Made by a program: the position numbers and the translations under genes. 64,000 nt of DNA from Suillus spraguei (lineage: Eukaryota > Basidiomycota > Agaricomycetes > Boletales > Suillaceae), in NCBI GenBank assembly GCA_016800925.1, contig JABCPU010000259.1:1-64000 (forward strand), written 5' to 3'. Shown here in pieces: positions 11,036 to 21,591 of the stretch. Position 1 is the first letter of the stretch, and each line of letters starts with the position of its first letter. The notes under the pieces were generated by a model that saw nothing but the letters and a program-made list of their open reading frames with translations, was not told the DNA's origin and made no database searches.

Positions 11036-12292
11036 GACGCAGTTCTTCTGTCGATGACCAAGCAGTCCACAGATGCGACATTTCAGGTTTTCATCGGGAT
11101 TTGAAATGGACTTGTGTAATGGTGAGGGTGAAATGATGGGTTTAGGTCTAATGGATCTGGCACGCTTCTTCCCCTTATTCCGTTTCATACATTTTAAGGC
11201 AAGGGTGTTGTCGCGCCTAAGCTGGGCCTGTTGAGCAGGGGTGAGAGTGTATGCTGACATAGGGAGATCGGGGGTGGTCCCTTGTTCAGCAACTGCAAGA
11301 AGTTTGTTAGAAGAAGAGGAAGAGGTTGGGCCAAAGTCTTTTACTGGGACTGGCGAGACAGGATCCATTGGACCAAATGAGGATGGAATAGTCATGGGAG
11401 GATGGATATGAAGGTCGCGAAGTTGAGGACCGAGCGCTACTAAATCAGCGGTAGGAACTCCTAGTATTTTCGCCGCTTCACATTGCTCTATTGTGCAAGG
11501 CTCATATAGCCATGCGGGGGGATCATGGGATATAACAGAGGGCGGTGAAGTTGGTTGTTCGATAGGGGATGGGGTTTGTGGAGAAGCGAGGTCGGCTTGT
11601 GTTTGTTGCAGATCAGTAATAACTTCCTCAACTAGGTTTCTGGCTGCTCTGGTTTCAGTGACTGATTGCTGGATAGTTTCGACAACCGCATTGGTGAGCT
11701 GTCCGATCTCTTGGACAGCAGTACATAAGCCAACAAGGGCATCAAGACTAGAATACATGCGCAAAGAAGAGGGTGCTGGAATAGGAAGTGGCATATCTTC
11801 CTGTGGAGAGGGAGGTCGAGCAACACCTGCTCGACGTTCGGCCACGATATGAATAGCTTCTTCAACATCGCTTTTAAAAGAATTGGGAAGCAACAGCATA
11901 GCATAAGAATGAATGCGTTTTTGAAGATGAAGGAGACGATGGCGGTATGTGATGTCTGTGGTTTCATTGGCAGTGGCTTCAATAAGGGCTGTGGTGCGGA
12001 TAATGTTAATGAGAAGTAGGGCAGGGAAGGCACCTCTTTCTGTGAGGATTCTTTTGATTTCAAGAGCATGTCCTTCGCATAGAAGGGCGGCTTCAATGTA
12101 GGAGGTGTTGTCAATTTCAGTGGTAAGGGTTCTGTAGTTTTCTGCATCGGAGTTGGAGTCATCGTTGGCAACAGTGACGGGGGTGATGTATGCGGTAGGG
12201 AAAGACATTTGGAGGGGTGTTAGTTGATCAAGTACTGATGCGAATTGATTGACTGAGGGATAATCAGAGGGCGTGTTGCTTCTTATAAGCAT
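11036..12292 (-). CDS. Third ORF of the chromovirus, zinc-knuckle protein
   Basis: An open frame starts at ATG 12292, overlapping the end of pol by 29 bases in another frame; ATG near 12206 (MSFPTAYITPVTV) is an alternative start. About 415 codons are element-derived. The N-terminal half is helical; a proline/serine-rich middle (ASPQTPSPIEQPTSPPS) follows; next is a well-conserved block (WLYEPCTIEQCEAAKILGVP, LRDLHIHPPM), a basic stretch (KRNKGKKRARSIRPKP) and a CX2CX4HX4C zinc knuckle (CRICGLLGHRQKNC). The second copy at 33448-34167 keeps all of these and extends the cysteine/histidine-rich tail. Gypsy elements normally end after integrase. No signal peptide or membrane segment is seen, so it is not an envelope. 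Function unknown; nucleic-acid binding is likely. Confidence 0.75.
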
Positions 12293-15200
12293 TCAGGATT
12301 CGAGCGGAGTTCTTTAAGTTCTTTTCTGGGAGCCATTCATTATCTCCCGATGAATATCCTTTCCAGGAAACGAGATAACGTCGCTTAATGCCGGTTCCTT
12401 TGTGAGAAAGAATTGCTTCTACTTCAAATTCTTCTTCTTCTTCGATAATGTCAGGTGGTGGTTTGGGGAAGTTCGGGCCATGTACGTCTGTTTTGCCATA
12501 GGATGATAAGACGGAAGCATGGAATGTGGGATGGATTTTCGACTGCGGAGGGAGTTTGAGTGTGAATGTAATGGGTGATAAGACATCGATGATCGGAAAA
12601 GGTCCGTATCGCTTTGGCGCAAGTTTCCTCGATGGGAGTTTGAGTCTAAGATTAGTGGCAGATAGCCAAACCTTATCTCTGATCTTCCATGGAGTGTACT
12701 TATCTCCTCGTAATCGTTCAGCCATTGTCTGCATTGCAATGTTATGGCAGGTGATTGCTTCTTCTCTTATCTTCTGCTGCGGGGACAGATGAATCAGGGA
12801 TTAGGTGAGGGATAGCACGTGGTTTGTATCCCATCATCAAATAGAGAGGTGATGTGTTCCTTGCATCATGTTTTCGATGATTATGGACGAATTCGGCGAT
12901 TGGTAGATGTTCTACCCAATTTTCGGGGTTGTTGCGGCAATAGATGCATAGGTATGTTTCAAGTTCTTGATTTAGCCTTTCAGTTTGACCATCGGTCTGC
13001 GGGTGATAAGCCGTAGATGGAGCGATGACATAATCGAGAAGGCGGGCAAGCTCCTTAGAGAAGCGAGATAGGAATTGCGGGCCTCGATCCGAAATGACTT
13101 TGTCATGGAGTCCAAATCGTCGGTAAACGTGTTTCAAGAAAAGTTTGGCAATACCTTCAGAAGTAACGGTTTTCAAACAAGGGATAATAATTACCCCCTT
13201 CATAAGGCCATGGTCTACCATGACCAAGATACTATCAAAGCCCCTAGAGACAGGGAGGTCGGTAATAAGATCGATAGAGACCTGAGAGAAAGGGCGAGTA
13301 GCAGATGATGGTATTGGGGTAAGCGGAGGTCGAACAGGATGTGTATCAGCTTTCATTTGCTGACAAAGGGCGCAACCCTTGATGTATTTCCGAATATAAG
13401 AGCCCATAGCAGGCCACCAAGCTTCCCTTTTGACGAGTTCTTCAGTTTTGAATCTACCAGGATGTCCCGTGGTAGGATGATCATGATACCTTTTCAGGAT
13501 ATCGGGACGATGCGCCAGTGGAATGTAAGCACGATTCTTATAATAGAGGACGTTCTCCTCAATCTTCCAGTCAGAGAGTGCTGATTTCATAGGGGGAAGA
13601 CACACGCCATTAAGGGCATCGGACGCTGTCTTGAAGACAGGGTCGTCGAGGGGGTCAGAGGATGACAAGACATCCTTCAAATCAGTGTCAATAAGACGAA
13701 TGAATAGAGCGTCAGGGAGGAGTGTCTGGTCCTCGTTATCATCTTTGCCGGAGTCGTAATCGGGCCGGCGAGATAGTGCATCCGGTACTGCCAATTTAGT
13801 ACCTGCAACGTGATGCAGTTCGATGTCGTAAATAGACAGAATCAATTGCCAACGTGCTTGACAGCATGTAAGCTTCTGTGCACTTCTAAAGTACAGAAGA
13901 TTCTTGTGGTCGGTGAATACCAGAACAGGGTGCAAATGTCCCTCAAGATAATGACGCCATTCATTCAATGCCCGGATTACGGCAAGGAGTTCTCAATCAA
14001 AGATCTGGTAATTGTGTTCCGCAGGGTTTAAAGACTGTGAGAGATATGCACATGGGTGATAAACACCATTCTCATCAGTCTGCAAGAGAACTCCACCAGT
14101 TGCTACGAGCGAAGCGTCAGTAGCAATAGCAAATTGTCGGGAAGGATCAGGGTTACGGAGTACTGGTTGGGATGTAAAGCGTCGTTTTAGTTCTTCGAAG
14201 GTGTCCATACATTCGGATGACCAATCAAAGACATTATCTTTCTTTGTTAATTCAATAAGGGGTCGGGCGATATCAGAGTAATGGGAAATGAACGTGCGGT
14301 AGAAGTTGCAAAAGCTGAGGAATGACCGAACATCTTTTACAGATTTCGGAACTGGCCATTCGGAGATTCCCTTAGTCTTGGCGGTATCCATAGCAACTTG
14401 TCCGGGGCGAATTATCATTCCGATGTACTCCACTTCTTCTGCATCAAAGGTGCATTTCTCTGGTTTCAAGAACAGATGTTCCTTTCATATCTTCATCAAA
14501 ACCCGTCTTGTCTGTTCACGATGTTCTGCCATAGTTGTAGAGAAAATCAGGATATCGTCCATGTAGATAACCATCCATCCTTCATTGATTTCCTGCTGGA
14601 AGGTACGATTCATGTATGCTTGGAAAGTTGCCGGGGAATTGCAGAGGCCAAAGAACATGACGTTCAGCTCAAAGAGGCCGAATTCCGTAATAAAAGCAGC
14701 TTTCCAGCGATCATTGGGGTGGATGCGAATATTGTTATAGCTGGACCGGATATCCATTTTCGTAAAGAACTGTGCATTATGAAGGCGTGTGACAAGGGAG
14801 ATAGGGAGTGGGAGCGGATAAGTGTTCTTGACTGTCCAATCATTGATGTAGCGATAATCTTGATAGGGACGCAATTCTCCACTCTTCTTTCCCACAAAGA
14901 AGAAACCACTGGCTTGGGGTGACTTCGATTCTGAGATGAATCCTTTCACAACGTTTTCATTGATAAATTTTTTGACGGCAGCGCGTTCTTTTTCCGATAG
15001 CGGGTAAACCTTAGATGTGTGAGGGATAAAACCGGGTTTAGTATTGATCCAATGATCAATACCGGGGCATTCAGGGGGTAGTTTGTTTAATCTGTCTTTA
15101 GCAAAGACGTCTGCAAAGTCATGCAAATAGTCCGGGACCAATTCTTTGACAGATTTCTTTTTCTTTTCCTTCTCATCCGTGGCGATTCCTGAGCTTTGTT

Positions 15201-16355
15201 ACTGTATTTCGGAGGAAGAAGGGAGATTGTGGAGTAGTTGGGGAGTTGTTCGAGTTGGGAAGTTCCATCATGTGTAAGAGGTGTATCCATGGATACTTCT
15301 TCTATGATTCTCATGCTAACTCCATCGGTATCGTATTCCACAAGAAATTCTCTGTCCCCAAGTTCATAAGAGGAAATTTCACGTACTTCTGGCATGTGCC
15401 AGACATCTTGCATTGTGTTGAATTGGTCATCATCCTCTGTTGGGATCAACGAGGGTACGGGTTCTTCTTCATCGGGGATTTCTTCAATTGAAGTTGAAGG
15501 AGTATGTTGAAGAGTTTTCGGAGGGACGTAGAACTCAGATAGTTTCGGTATGTTTGTATCTCGTCCAGGGATGTCTTCTTCCGCTTTTCTTTTCCCATAC
15601 TTCTGTTCTTCTACTGGCTGTTGCTTAATAGGTTCTGATCCAGTCCGATATTCGGGCTCGGATTCGTTCTTTCGCTTTTCTGTGTGGGGAATCGGTGATA
15701 CTGCTCGTGGCAGTTGTACACGGGGAGTAGGGTCTGTAGTACATGGTGTTTGTACTTCCAGTTCGGGATCTTTAGAAATAGAAGGGATTACAAGGGATCT
15801 CGGAAGTTGGGAGTATTGCCATTTCTTAGAATGACAATTGAAGGCCGGGGGTAATCCATTCTTCTTCCGATCTGTATCCATATCAATTTCGATTTCATTT
15901 GATTTTGTTGTTTGAGGGAGGGTTAATGTTTCAGCAGCCCAATCTATACTTGGGTTCATTGTGCGTAACCATGGAATTCCCAGAAGGATTTGATCTCTTC
16001 TTCCTAGTTTGGTGATATTGAATTTTCCATACATGGTTCGTTCATCAATTTTGACCACTAGGAGACAGTAGTGCGTGATTGGTCCTCCTTTGATAAGAGT
16101 TCCATCTGCCGTAGTAACTCGAAATGGTGTTCTGAGTTTTCGTCGTGTGATTTGATGGAGTTTCACAAACTCCTCAGAAATAAATGTTCCAGCTGCTCCT
16201 GAATCTATAATGGCGGTGGTGTCGACGGATTTTAAGTGAGTACGCGAGTGGAGGGTGATAGGGACACGAAGTTCTTTTCTTTCACCTACAGCACGTACAA
16301 GTCTTAGTAATACATTGGGAGAAACATACCTCGAATCTTTGTTTCTCCAGTTCAA
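12264..16355 (-). pseudogene. Pol polyprotein of chromovirus, with frameshifts and stops
   Basis: ATG 16355 overlaps the gag stop by four bases. The aspartic protease motif IIDSGAAGTF lies near 16200, then a long acidic linker. Reverse transcriptase (about 15150-14400) has VVKGFISESKSPQASGFFFV, KMDIRSSYNNIRI and the catalytic IYMDDILIF (about 14560). RNase H follows (AIATDASLVATGG; VFTDHKNLLYF). Integrase shows the HHCC finger (HDHPTTGHPG; CALCQQM) and DDE residues in SIDLITDLP, SDRGPQFLS and TERLNQELE. The last 55 residues form a chromodomain (VEAILSHKG, RYLVSWKGYSSGDNEWLPE), which targets integration to marked heterochromatin in related elements. Breaks: a frameshift near 15165, TGA at about 14485, TGA at about 13993 and a frameshift near 12800. 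The two TGAs replace family residues usually encoded by sense codons. Confidence 0.93.
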
Positions 16356-17185
16356 AAATCCTCAACAATTCGCCTCACAGTTTCTTTGTCTTCTTCTTCT
16401 TTGACTTTGGTTTGTCGGAGCGGGGTTTTCTTCTTTCTGTCAGGACAGTTGTGAATGCGATGTCCTGTCTTCTTGCATCCGAAGCATTGTCCCATCTTCA
16501 TGCATTCGGATCTCTCCGTGTCGGAGATTCGATCTACGACCATTGCATTGGAATCACGATTAGGTGTGTAACGTGCATTTCCATAGTTCTTCTTCTTCTG
16601 TTGTGGAGCATGACGTGTCCTCATGGCTTGAAGACGATGATGGGAATTGTCAATGGAAACACATTGCAGCACAACATCTCGGAACACTTCTGAGACATCT
16701 CCTAGTGCAAAAAGCTTTGTAAGAATGCCCCAATTTAAGCCATCTTGGAAGAATTGGATCTTTGTTGCATCATCAGTGATATGAGCCTTGGCTGCAAGTG
16801 CTTCAAAGTCAGCGATGTAGGTATGGAGATCTCCGCTTCCTTGTTTGAGGTCCCTGAGTTTCGTGAGTGCGGTTCCTTTGGTATCCACTGGGTCGAAGGC
16901 TTCTTTGAAGCTTTTCATAAAATCCACCATTGTCCCATAACCAACTTTTTGTCCAGAGGTGTCGGTTGATTGAGCATGGTCAAGGAATTGCTCTTTCCAG
17001 GATTTAGCATTCTTCTCTGTCATGAAAGATGTTATGAAAATGATCTTCTGCTTGTCGGTGGTATAAAGCTTTTCGTTGATGTCGAAGCATAGATTGCATG
17101 ACTGGATAAATTCGCGAGAGTTGTCGCGATCTCCATCAAAACCGGTTGGCTGACCGATTTTGTATTCAAATTCTTTGGTCGTCAT
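16352..17185 (-). CDS. Gag of chromovirus
   Basis: 277 codons, intact. It contains a retrotransposon Gag capsid domain: FDGDRDNSREFIQSCNLCFD near residue 16, then FITSFMTEKNAKSWKEQFLD, then the C-terminal capsid half with LTKLRDLKQGSGDLHTYIADF. A CX2CX4HX4C zinc knuckle (CFGCKKTGHRIHNC) lies near residue 238 after a basic region. It packages the element RNA into virus-like particles. The stop overlaps the pol start by four bases, so pol may be made by re-initiation or frameshifting. Confidence 0.92.
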   Translation of the reverse strand: MTTKEFEYKIGQPTGFDGDRDNSREFIQSCNLCFDINEKLYTTDKQKIIFITSFMTEKNAKSWKEQFLDHAQSTDTSGQKVGYGTMVDFMKSFKEAFDPVDTKGTALTKLRDLKQGSGDLHTYIADFEALAAKAHITDDATKIQFFQDGLNWGILTKLFALGDVSEVFRDVVLQCVSIDNSHHRLQAMRTRHAPQQKKKNYGNARYTPNRDSNAMVVDRISDTERSECMKMGQCFGCKKTGHRIHNCPDRKKKTPLRQTKVKEEEDKETVRRIVEDF

Positions 17186-17313
17186 ATTTGGTGATTCGTC
17201 TGTGAGTTATACTTTCTCGGTGCCTACACGCGCTGTCTTGCTGTCCGTTAGGGCTTATCAGGGTTCAGGGTCAAAGACTGGATAGTCAACGATCAGGTGG
17301 GACTTTAATCTTT

Positions 17314-17785
17314 TGTTACGAACTGGGGTGGCATCACCAGCGACAGTGAAAGACACAGTCGGTCTGCTGGGAAGTTCTACAATGTCCAGAAGAGGACAAG
17401 GTGAAAGTACAAGGAACGCATTCCAAGTACTATCAAGGGTTCGGCCTCAAAGACAAGTCTAAGAGGTTCTACGAGAAAAGAGACTAAAACTAAGGAGTGC
17501 TTAGACTTAGAGACAATTCAAGACGACTTAGGTTGGAGACCTAAGCGAAGGATGTTCCAGGTAAAAGCCAGTAAGATTAAAGTAAAGTATACAAGCATAG
17601 TACAACGTGCTTAAATAGGTCAATATGTGTGCACGGACCAAGAGAGACGTGAGAACGTAAGTGCGTATCCAAAGAAGGAAGGCAACTATAGTACAGATGC
17701 ATTGAGCATATGAGTCAGAGTCTTGTTATGTAATATACAAAGTAAAGAAGGCAGAAAATGAATAAGGGTACATACGATTGTAACA
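17314..17785 (-). repeat. 5' LTR of chromovirus
   Basis: 472 bp. On the + strand it starts TGTTACGAACTGGG and ends CGATTGTAACA, so the LTR is bounded by TGTTAC...GTAACA. It matches 34361-34835 in reverse complement across its whole length. The 128 bases between the LTR and gag are the untranslated leader, where the primer-binding site must lie. Confidence 0.9.
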
Positions 17786-18582
17786 GGAGCATTACCCCTT
17801 TTCGCTTTGCCAGTACCGTTTTCGCTCCATGGATCCTTGCCCCTTACCGAATCTCACTACCGATGTCCTCCTGTCCATTCCATTTCCATTTAAGATCCAT
17901 TGGTGCGTAGCATATTCATTTCCGCCGTTACTAAAGCTACGGCAGGACTTACTTTACCTTCTGTGACACTGCTTGCTCGCTGCGTGCCTCATAGCTAAAT
18001 ATCTCTATCTCGCTACCATTCCCCCTATGTATTCCAGCCATTCATGGTACATGTTAAAAGGGACTCTTCGCACATTCCGGTACTTTTACTTTTCCCTCTA
18101 TGGTACACACGGTACTTAGGAATTGTCTTCACTACTGTCTCTCAAGAATTGTTTTACTGCTGCATGCACCACTGCTCTCTACCGCTTTCCCGTGCTTCAC
18201 CGCTTGCGCTATGCTTTCCCACGCTTCATCGCTATGCTTCACCGCTTGTTTTACCATCAGTTTCCCACGCCTTATCACAGTTTTACCGCACGCACTACCG
18301 CAGTTTTACCACTTTCACTATCGCGTGTCTACCGCTTTCCCATGCTTACCGCTAGTATTATCGCTAGTTTCCCATGGACCAGAGGTCACCGCTAGCATCT
18401 CGCTACCTCCGATGGCAGTCTTGCACCACAGGTTGGGCATTATTAGACTATACTAACTTAGCATTCCCTTTGGGTTGAACGTTCTTGCCTTCACAAGTGA
18501 AGCAGACTAGGTAGAGTGCAAGACTTGCATACTAGTTTAGGCTGTGGTTTATCCACAGCCCAGGCTAGATTGTATCTTTACA
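17786..18582 (+). repeat. LR-C solo LTR, interrupted by the chromovirus
   Basis: Matches the reverse complement of 38818-39757, starting about 120 bases inside that repeat (GAGCATTACCCCTTTTCGC) and ending CTAGATTGTATCTTTACA. The missing first part should lie on the other side of the chromovirus but that side has been lost. The interior is made of CTACCGC/TTTACCGC runs. Confidence 0.8.
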
Positions 18583-18664
18583 GTGCTTCAAGTCAAAATT
18601 GATCCTGTAGCACATGATTGTATTATGTAGTACTGTAGCTTATAGTAGTATTAATTTTAATCAA

Positions 18665-19523
18665 TCATGGCAGCCACACAAAACATATCAAGGTCAATAT
18701 AGGGATTTAAGTAGAAGTCACTTGCCAACTCATAGGCATTTGCACTCATCCACCCGCGGTCAACAAACTGTCCCATCCTTGGAATAAGATGACATGGACG
18801 AACAATTTCATCAACGTGTATAATAGCTGCATTTCATTGTAGTTGATGAGTCAACCATGATACCTGACGAAGGCCAGAAAAGGGGTCTGGCTCTCTAAGT
18901 GGAGTGAGCCACTCAATGTAGGCCAAAGCTCGGGTGTAAGCCCCAAACTGATGAGGCAATATGAATATGATATGAACTTGAGCCACTTGCAAGTCTATGG
19001 TATCAAGGTAAGACCTTGAGCTTGGAAGAATAACTGAGTTACTTACCATTTAATGTGTGCAAACTTGATGTCCGAATGCCATCACTTATCAATGCCATAT
19101 CAAACCGAGCTGAAGCTTCAGGTTTCCAACCAGGACTGGAGCGCACTTCAGGCGATGCTCGAATGCGCCACCGCTTTCAAGAATCATTGACCTGCGGATT
19201 AGATGGAACAACAATTACAACTTGATGAAAGACGTCAAAACGGTCTTGTGGACCAGGGACAATTTTGTTGTGTGGGATGTGAGTTTGTAGAAAAGATTTG
19301 AATGCCTGGAGAAACATGGTTGTGCCATGCGCAGTGACAAGTTGCTGAACAGATTGCCGAGGGTATGCAGGGTTCTTCGCAAGAGAGTGGACTGAAAGAA
19401 TCATTGGTGTCATATTGGCAGGGACAGCACTGCATGGCTGAGTTTGTGAGTCCTGGATCTCGGAGTCTGAGTCTGAGTCAGACCCATATCTGTGTTCATC
19501 ATCAACACAATGAGTCACTGCGG
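18665..19523 (-). pseudogene. C-terminal part of a basidiomycete transposase-like protein
   Basis: Two minus-strand exons can be read. The upstream one contains HCVDDEHRYGSDSDSDSE, SVQQLVTAHGTTMFLQAFKS and FDVFHQVVIVVP. The downstream one contains HQFGAYTRALAYIEWLTPL, REPDPFSGLRQVS and, after a stop near 18834, IIHVDEIVRPCHLIP, MGQFVDRGWMS and YLNPYIDLDMF. This tail (PDP..GL..V, a hydrophobic block, CHLIP..., NPYIDL) is the usual end of Plavaka/KDZ-type transposases in agaricomycetes. Its front is cut away by the LR-A insertion at 19524. The exact superfamily is uncertain. Confidence 0.55.
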
Positions 19524-20693
19524 TGTAACAAACATATTGGCGCTGGGCTTAAAACCCCATCTTTTGACACTCGTCTCACATCTATAGGAGTTACCACTTG
19601 TCCATGGCTGTCTTACCCCTTTAGCATTACCGGCGGCATCCCACATTTACCACTGAAATGAAGAAACTAGCGCTGGCCTAAGTATAAGCACAGCGTTAAT
19701 CCTACTAAAGGCGCGAGTGAGATGTTCGACCCAAGAGGACTGCAAATAGAAGCAATTCCTTCTAAGTTAGTGCGAAGGAAACAACAAAGTACTAATATGG
19801 CAATGGGAATTCTGACTTCCGAGGTTAGCAACGGTAGCGGTATATCAGCGGGACTAGCGTGGTGTCAGTGGTACACACGTGGTAAGGATAGCTGTAACGG
19901 TTAGCTAGCGAGAGCAAGAACAAGGTTACTTGGGCGAGACAAAAATGTTATTACCACCGGCAGTGCGGTAGTGGTAGCGGCAACTCCATATGTGCAAGAA
20001 CACAGAAGAGAGAGAAAACGACCCAGCGAGATCACTGGCTGTGGTCCGGTTACGAGTAGTGAAGTCGAAAGTCGTAGCTATGTGAGTCCGGTAGCAAGAA
20101 AGAAAATAAACAGGGTACTTAATTATGAGGCGCACAGCATGCAGCGGCCCCTTGAGATTTGAGGTAAATTCTGCCGTAGGTTTAGTAACGGTGGAAGCGA
20201 GGTAACTACGCACCAATGGATTCTAGATGGAATAGGATGGGACATGAGGGCATTGGCACGAGGATCCGGTAAGGGCTCACGGGAGAAGAACAGTTCCACC
20301 TTAGCGGAGCAAAAAGGCTGTTTCATCGCTATAAGGAAATTCATCAGTTGCCGCCGCAGACATTAATGAGACGCTTGTCGAAAACGGGGTTTTGATGGTC
20401 AGCATGACTTTTCTCGCTACACCGCACACTGTACCGACTACCGCACCACGTTCCATGTACCGATGTCCTTCCATGTCCTTGCCGCATCCGCATAGCTCCA
20501 TTTGGTGTGTCGTTTGTTTTATGTTCATTATCACTGATTCCATGGCAAGCCTTATTACATGTTGCCTCGTGCTGCAGCACCTCATGCTATGTTTACTTAT
20601 GGCGGTTACTATACTCCAGCGCTACTGATCTCACCTAGAGTATTCTGAGTACATATGATTTAGGATATAAGCACCGCACACACCGCACGATAC
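19524..20693 (+). repeat. LR-A solo LTR (+), split by LR-B
   Basis: Two pieces, 19524-19653 (TGTAACAAACATATTGG...) and 20422-20693, are continuous when aligned with LR-A at 21870. The 768-bp segment between is LR-B. At 20693/20694 the + oriented LR-A stops and an inverted LR-A begins. Confidence 0.8.
19654..20421 (-). repeat. LR-B solo LTR nested in LR-A
   Basis: Reads TGAAATGAAGAAACTAGCG at the left and TTTTCTCGCTACA at the right; it is the reverse complement of LR-B (26160-27122) with internal deletions. Flanks are CCAC and CCGC, a one-mismatch 4-base target duplication; uninterrupted LR-A has a single ACCGCAC at this point. Confidence 0.8.
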
Positions 20694-21203
20694 AAGAACG
20701 AGTGTGATGTATTAATGAGTGATAAGGAAACTTTAAAGACTAAGTCCACTACTGGGTTGATCCAGAGCTAGACAATAATCCTGACCTATAGTATGTGCAA
20801 TGGTGTAAAATCAGGGACTTCTATCATGCGGGGTATGCCGTGCTTATATCCTAAATTGTATGTACTTGGAATACTTTAGGCGAGATCAGTAGCGCTGGAG
20901 TGTTGTAACCGCCGTAAGTAAACATAGTGCGAGGCAACATGTAATAAGGCTTGCTGTGGAATCAGTGATAATGAACAGAAAACAAACTATGCACCAAATG
21001 GATCTATGCGGATGCAGCAAGGACATGGAAGGACACCGGTTCATGGAATGAGGTGCGGCAGTTGGTACGGTGTGCGGTAAGCGTGGGATGCTGCCGGTAC
21101 TGCTAAAGGGGTAAGATGGCCATGGACAAGTGGTAACTCCTGTAGATGTGAGATGAGTGTCAAAATATGGGGTTTTAAGCCCAGTGCCAATATGTTCGTT
21201 ACA
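20694..21203 (-). repeat. LR-A, inverted partial copy (fold-back partner)
   Basis: 510 bases matching the terminal half of LR-A in minus orientation and ending GTTCGTTACA. Together with 19524-20693 it forms a large inverted repeat whose symmetry continues at least five bases outside the LTR ends (TGCGG / CCGCA). Confidence 0.75.
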
Positions 21204-21220
21204 CCGCACAAAATATTGCC

Positions 21221-21340
21221 CTACCTTGTCCTTAGCACCGACTCCCATTTTCTTCTATATTCCAGGCGGGTAGCCATGTGTTTCTTGACACCTCCCTTTG
21301 AAGCAAAATCCTTGCCGCAGAAACCACAACTGTCAGGCAT
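21221..21340 (-). pseudogene. Zinc-finger first exon of a transposase-like gene
   Basis: 39 codons from ATG 21340. CGFCGKDFASKGGVKKH gives C-x2-C-x12-H of a C2H2-type finger; the second histidine is missing from the visible exon. A GTAGGG donor overlaps the stop. Zinc fingers like this open many basidiomycete transposases, and the strand agrees with the C-terminal part at 18665-19523, so both may be remnants of one gene split by LR-A. That link is inference. Confidence 0.4.
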
Positions 21341-21474
21341 TTTTTGGTTAGTTATTCAAGGTCATTCTGGCTCAGTTTGGAGACTCACTTGCAGCGCTGG
21401 TTACTACCAGGTGCCACCTTGTACTTTATTTTTAGGTTTATTCGGGTCAGAGTTGACCGCAGTGGTTATTTTTT

Positions 21475-21591
21475 AGGTCCTGACACATGCCCTGACATGC
21501 CCTCACAAAATGCAAAAGTGAAAGTAACATCAATGGTGAGTACTACTAGACACACCCTCACAAAATGCAAAGTAACTGCCTCCAGACACGC
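21475..21591 (+). repeat. Short tandem repeat (CCCTCACAAAATGC), left half
   Basis: CCCTCACAAAATGCAAA recurs with a spacing near 60 bases here and again at 23510-23600. LR-B has been inserted in the middle of this small array. Confidence 0.55.

Larger units (their letters stand above)
11036..17785 (-). mobile_element. Gypsy-type chromovirus, degenerate, 3' end lost
   Basis: Order on the minus strand: 5' LTR (17785-17314), gag, pol with protease, reverse transcriptase, RNase H, integrase and chromodomain, then an extra ORF. The order RT-RNase H-integrase is that of Ty3/Gypsy and the terminal chromodomain makes it a chromovirus. The 3' LTR is absent; similarity to the second copy at 33448-34835 breaks at 11036. 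The 5' LTR sits inside an LR-C repeat. Pol carries frameshifts and stops, so the copy is dead. Confidence 0.92.

Noticed and set aside
11036..12292. Envelope gene of a retrovirus-like Gypsy element
   Set aside because: The third ORF has no signal peptide, no transmembrane helix and no furin-like site; the zinc knuckle points to nucleic-acid binding.
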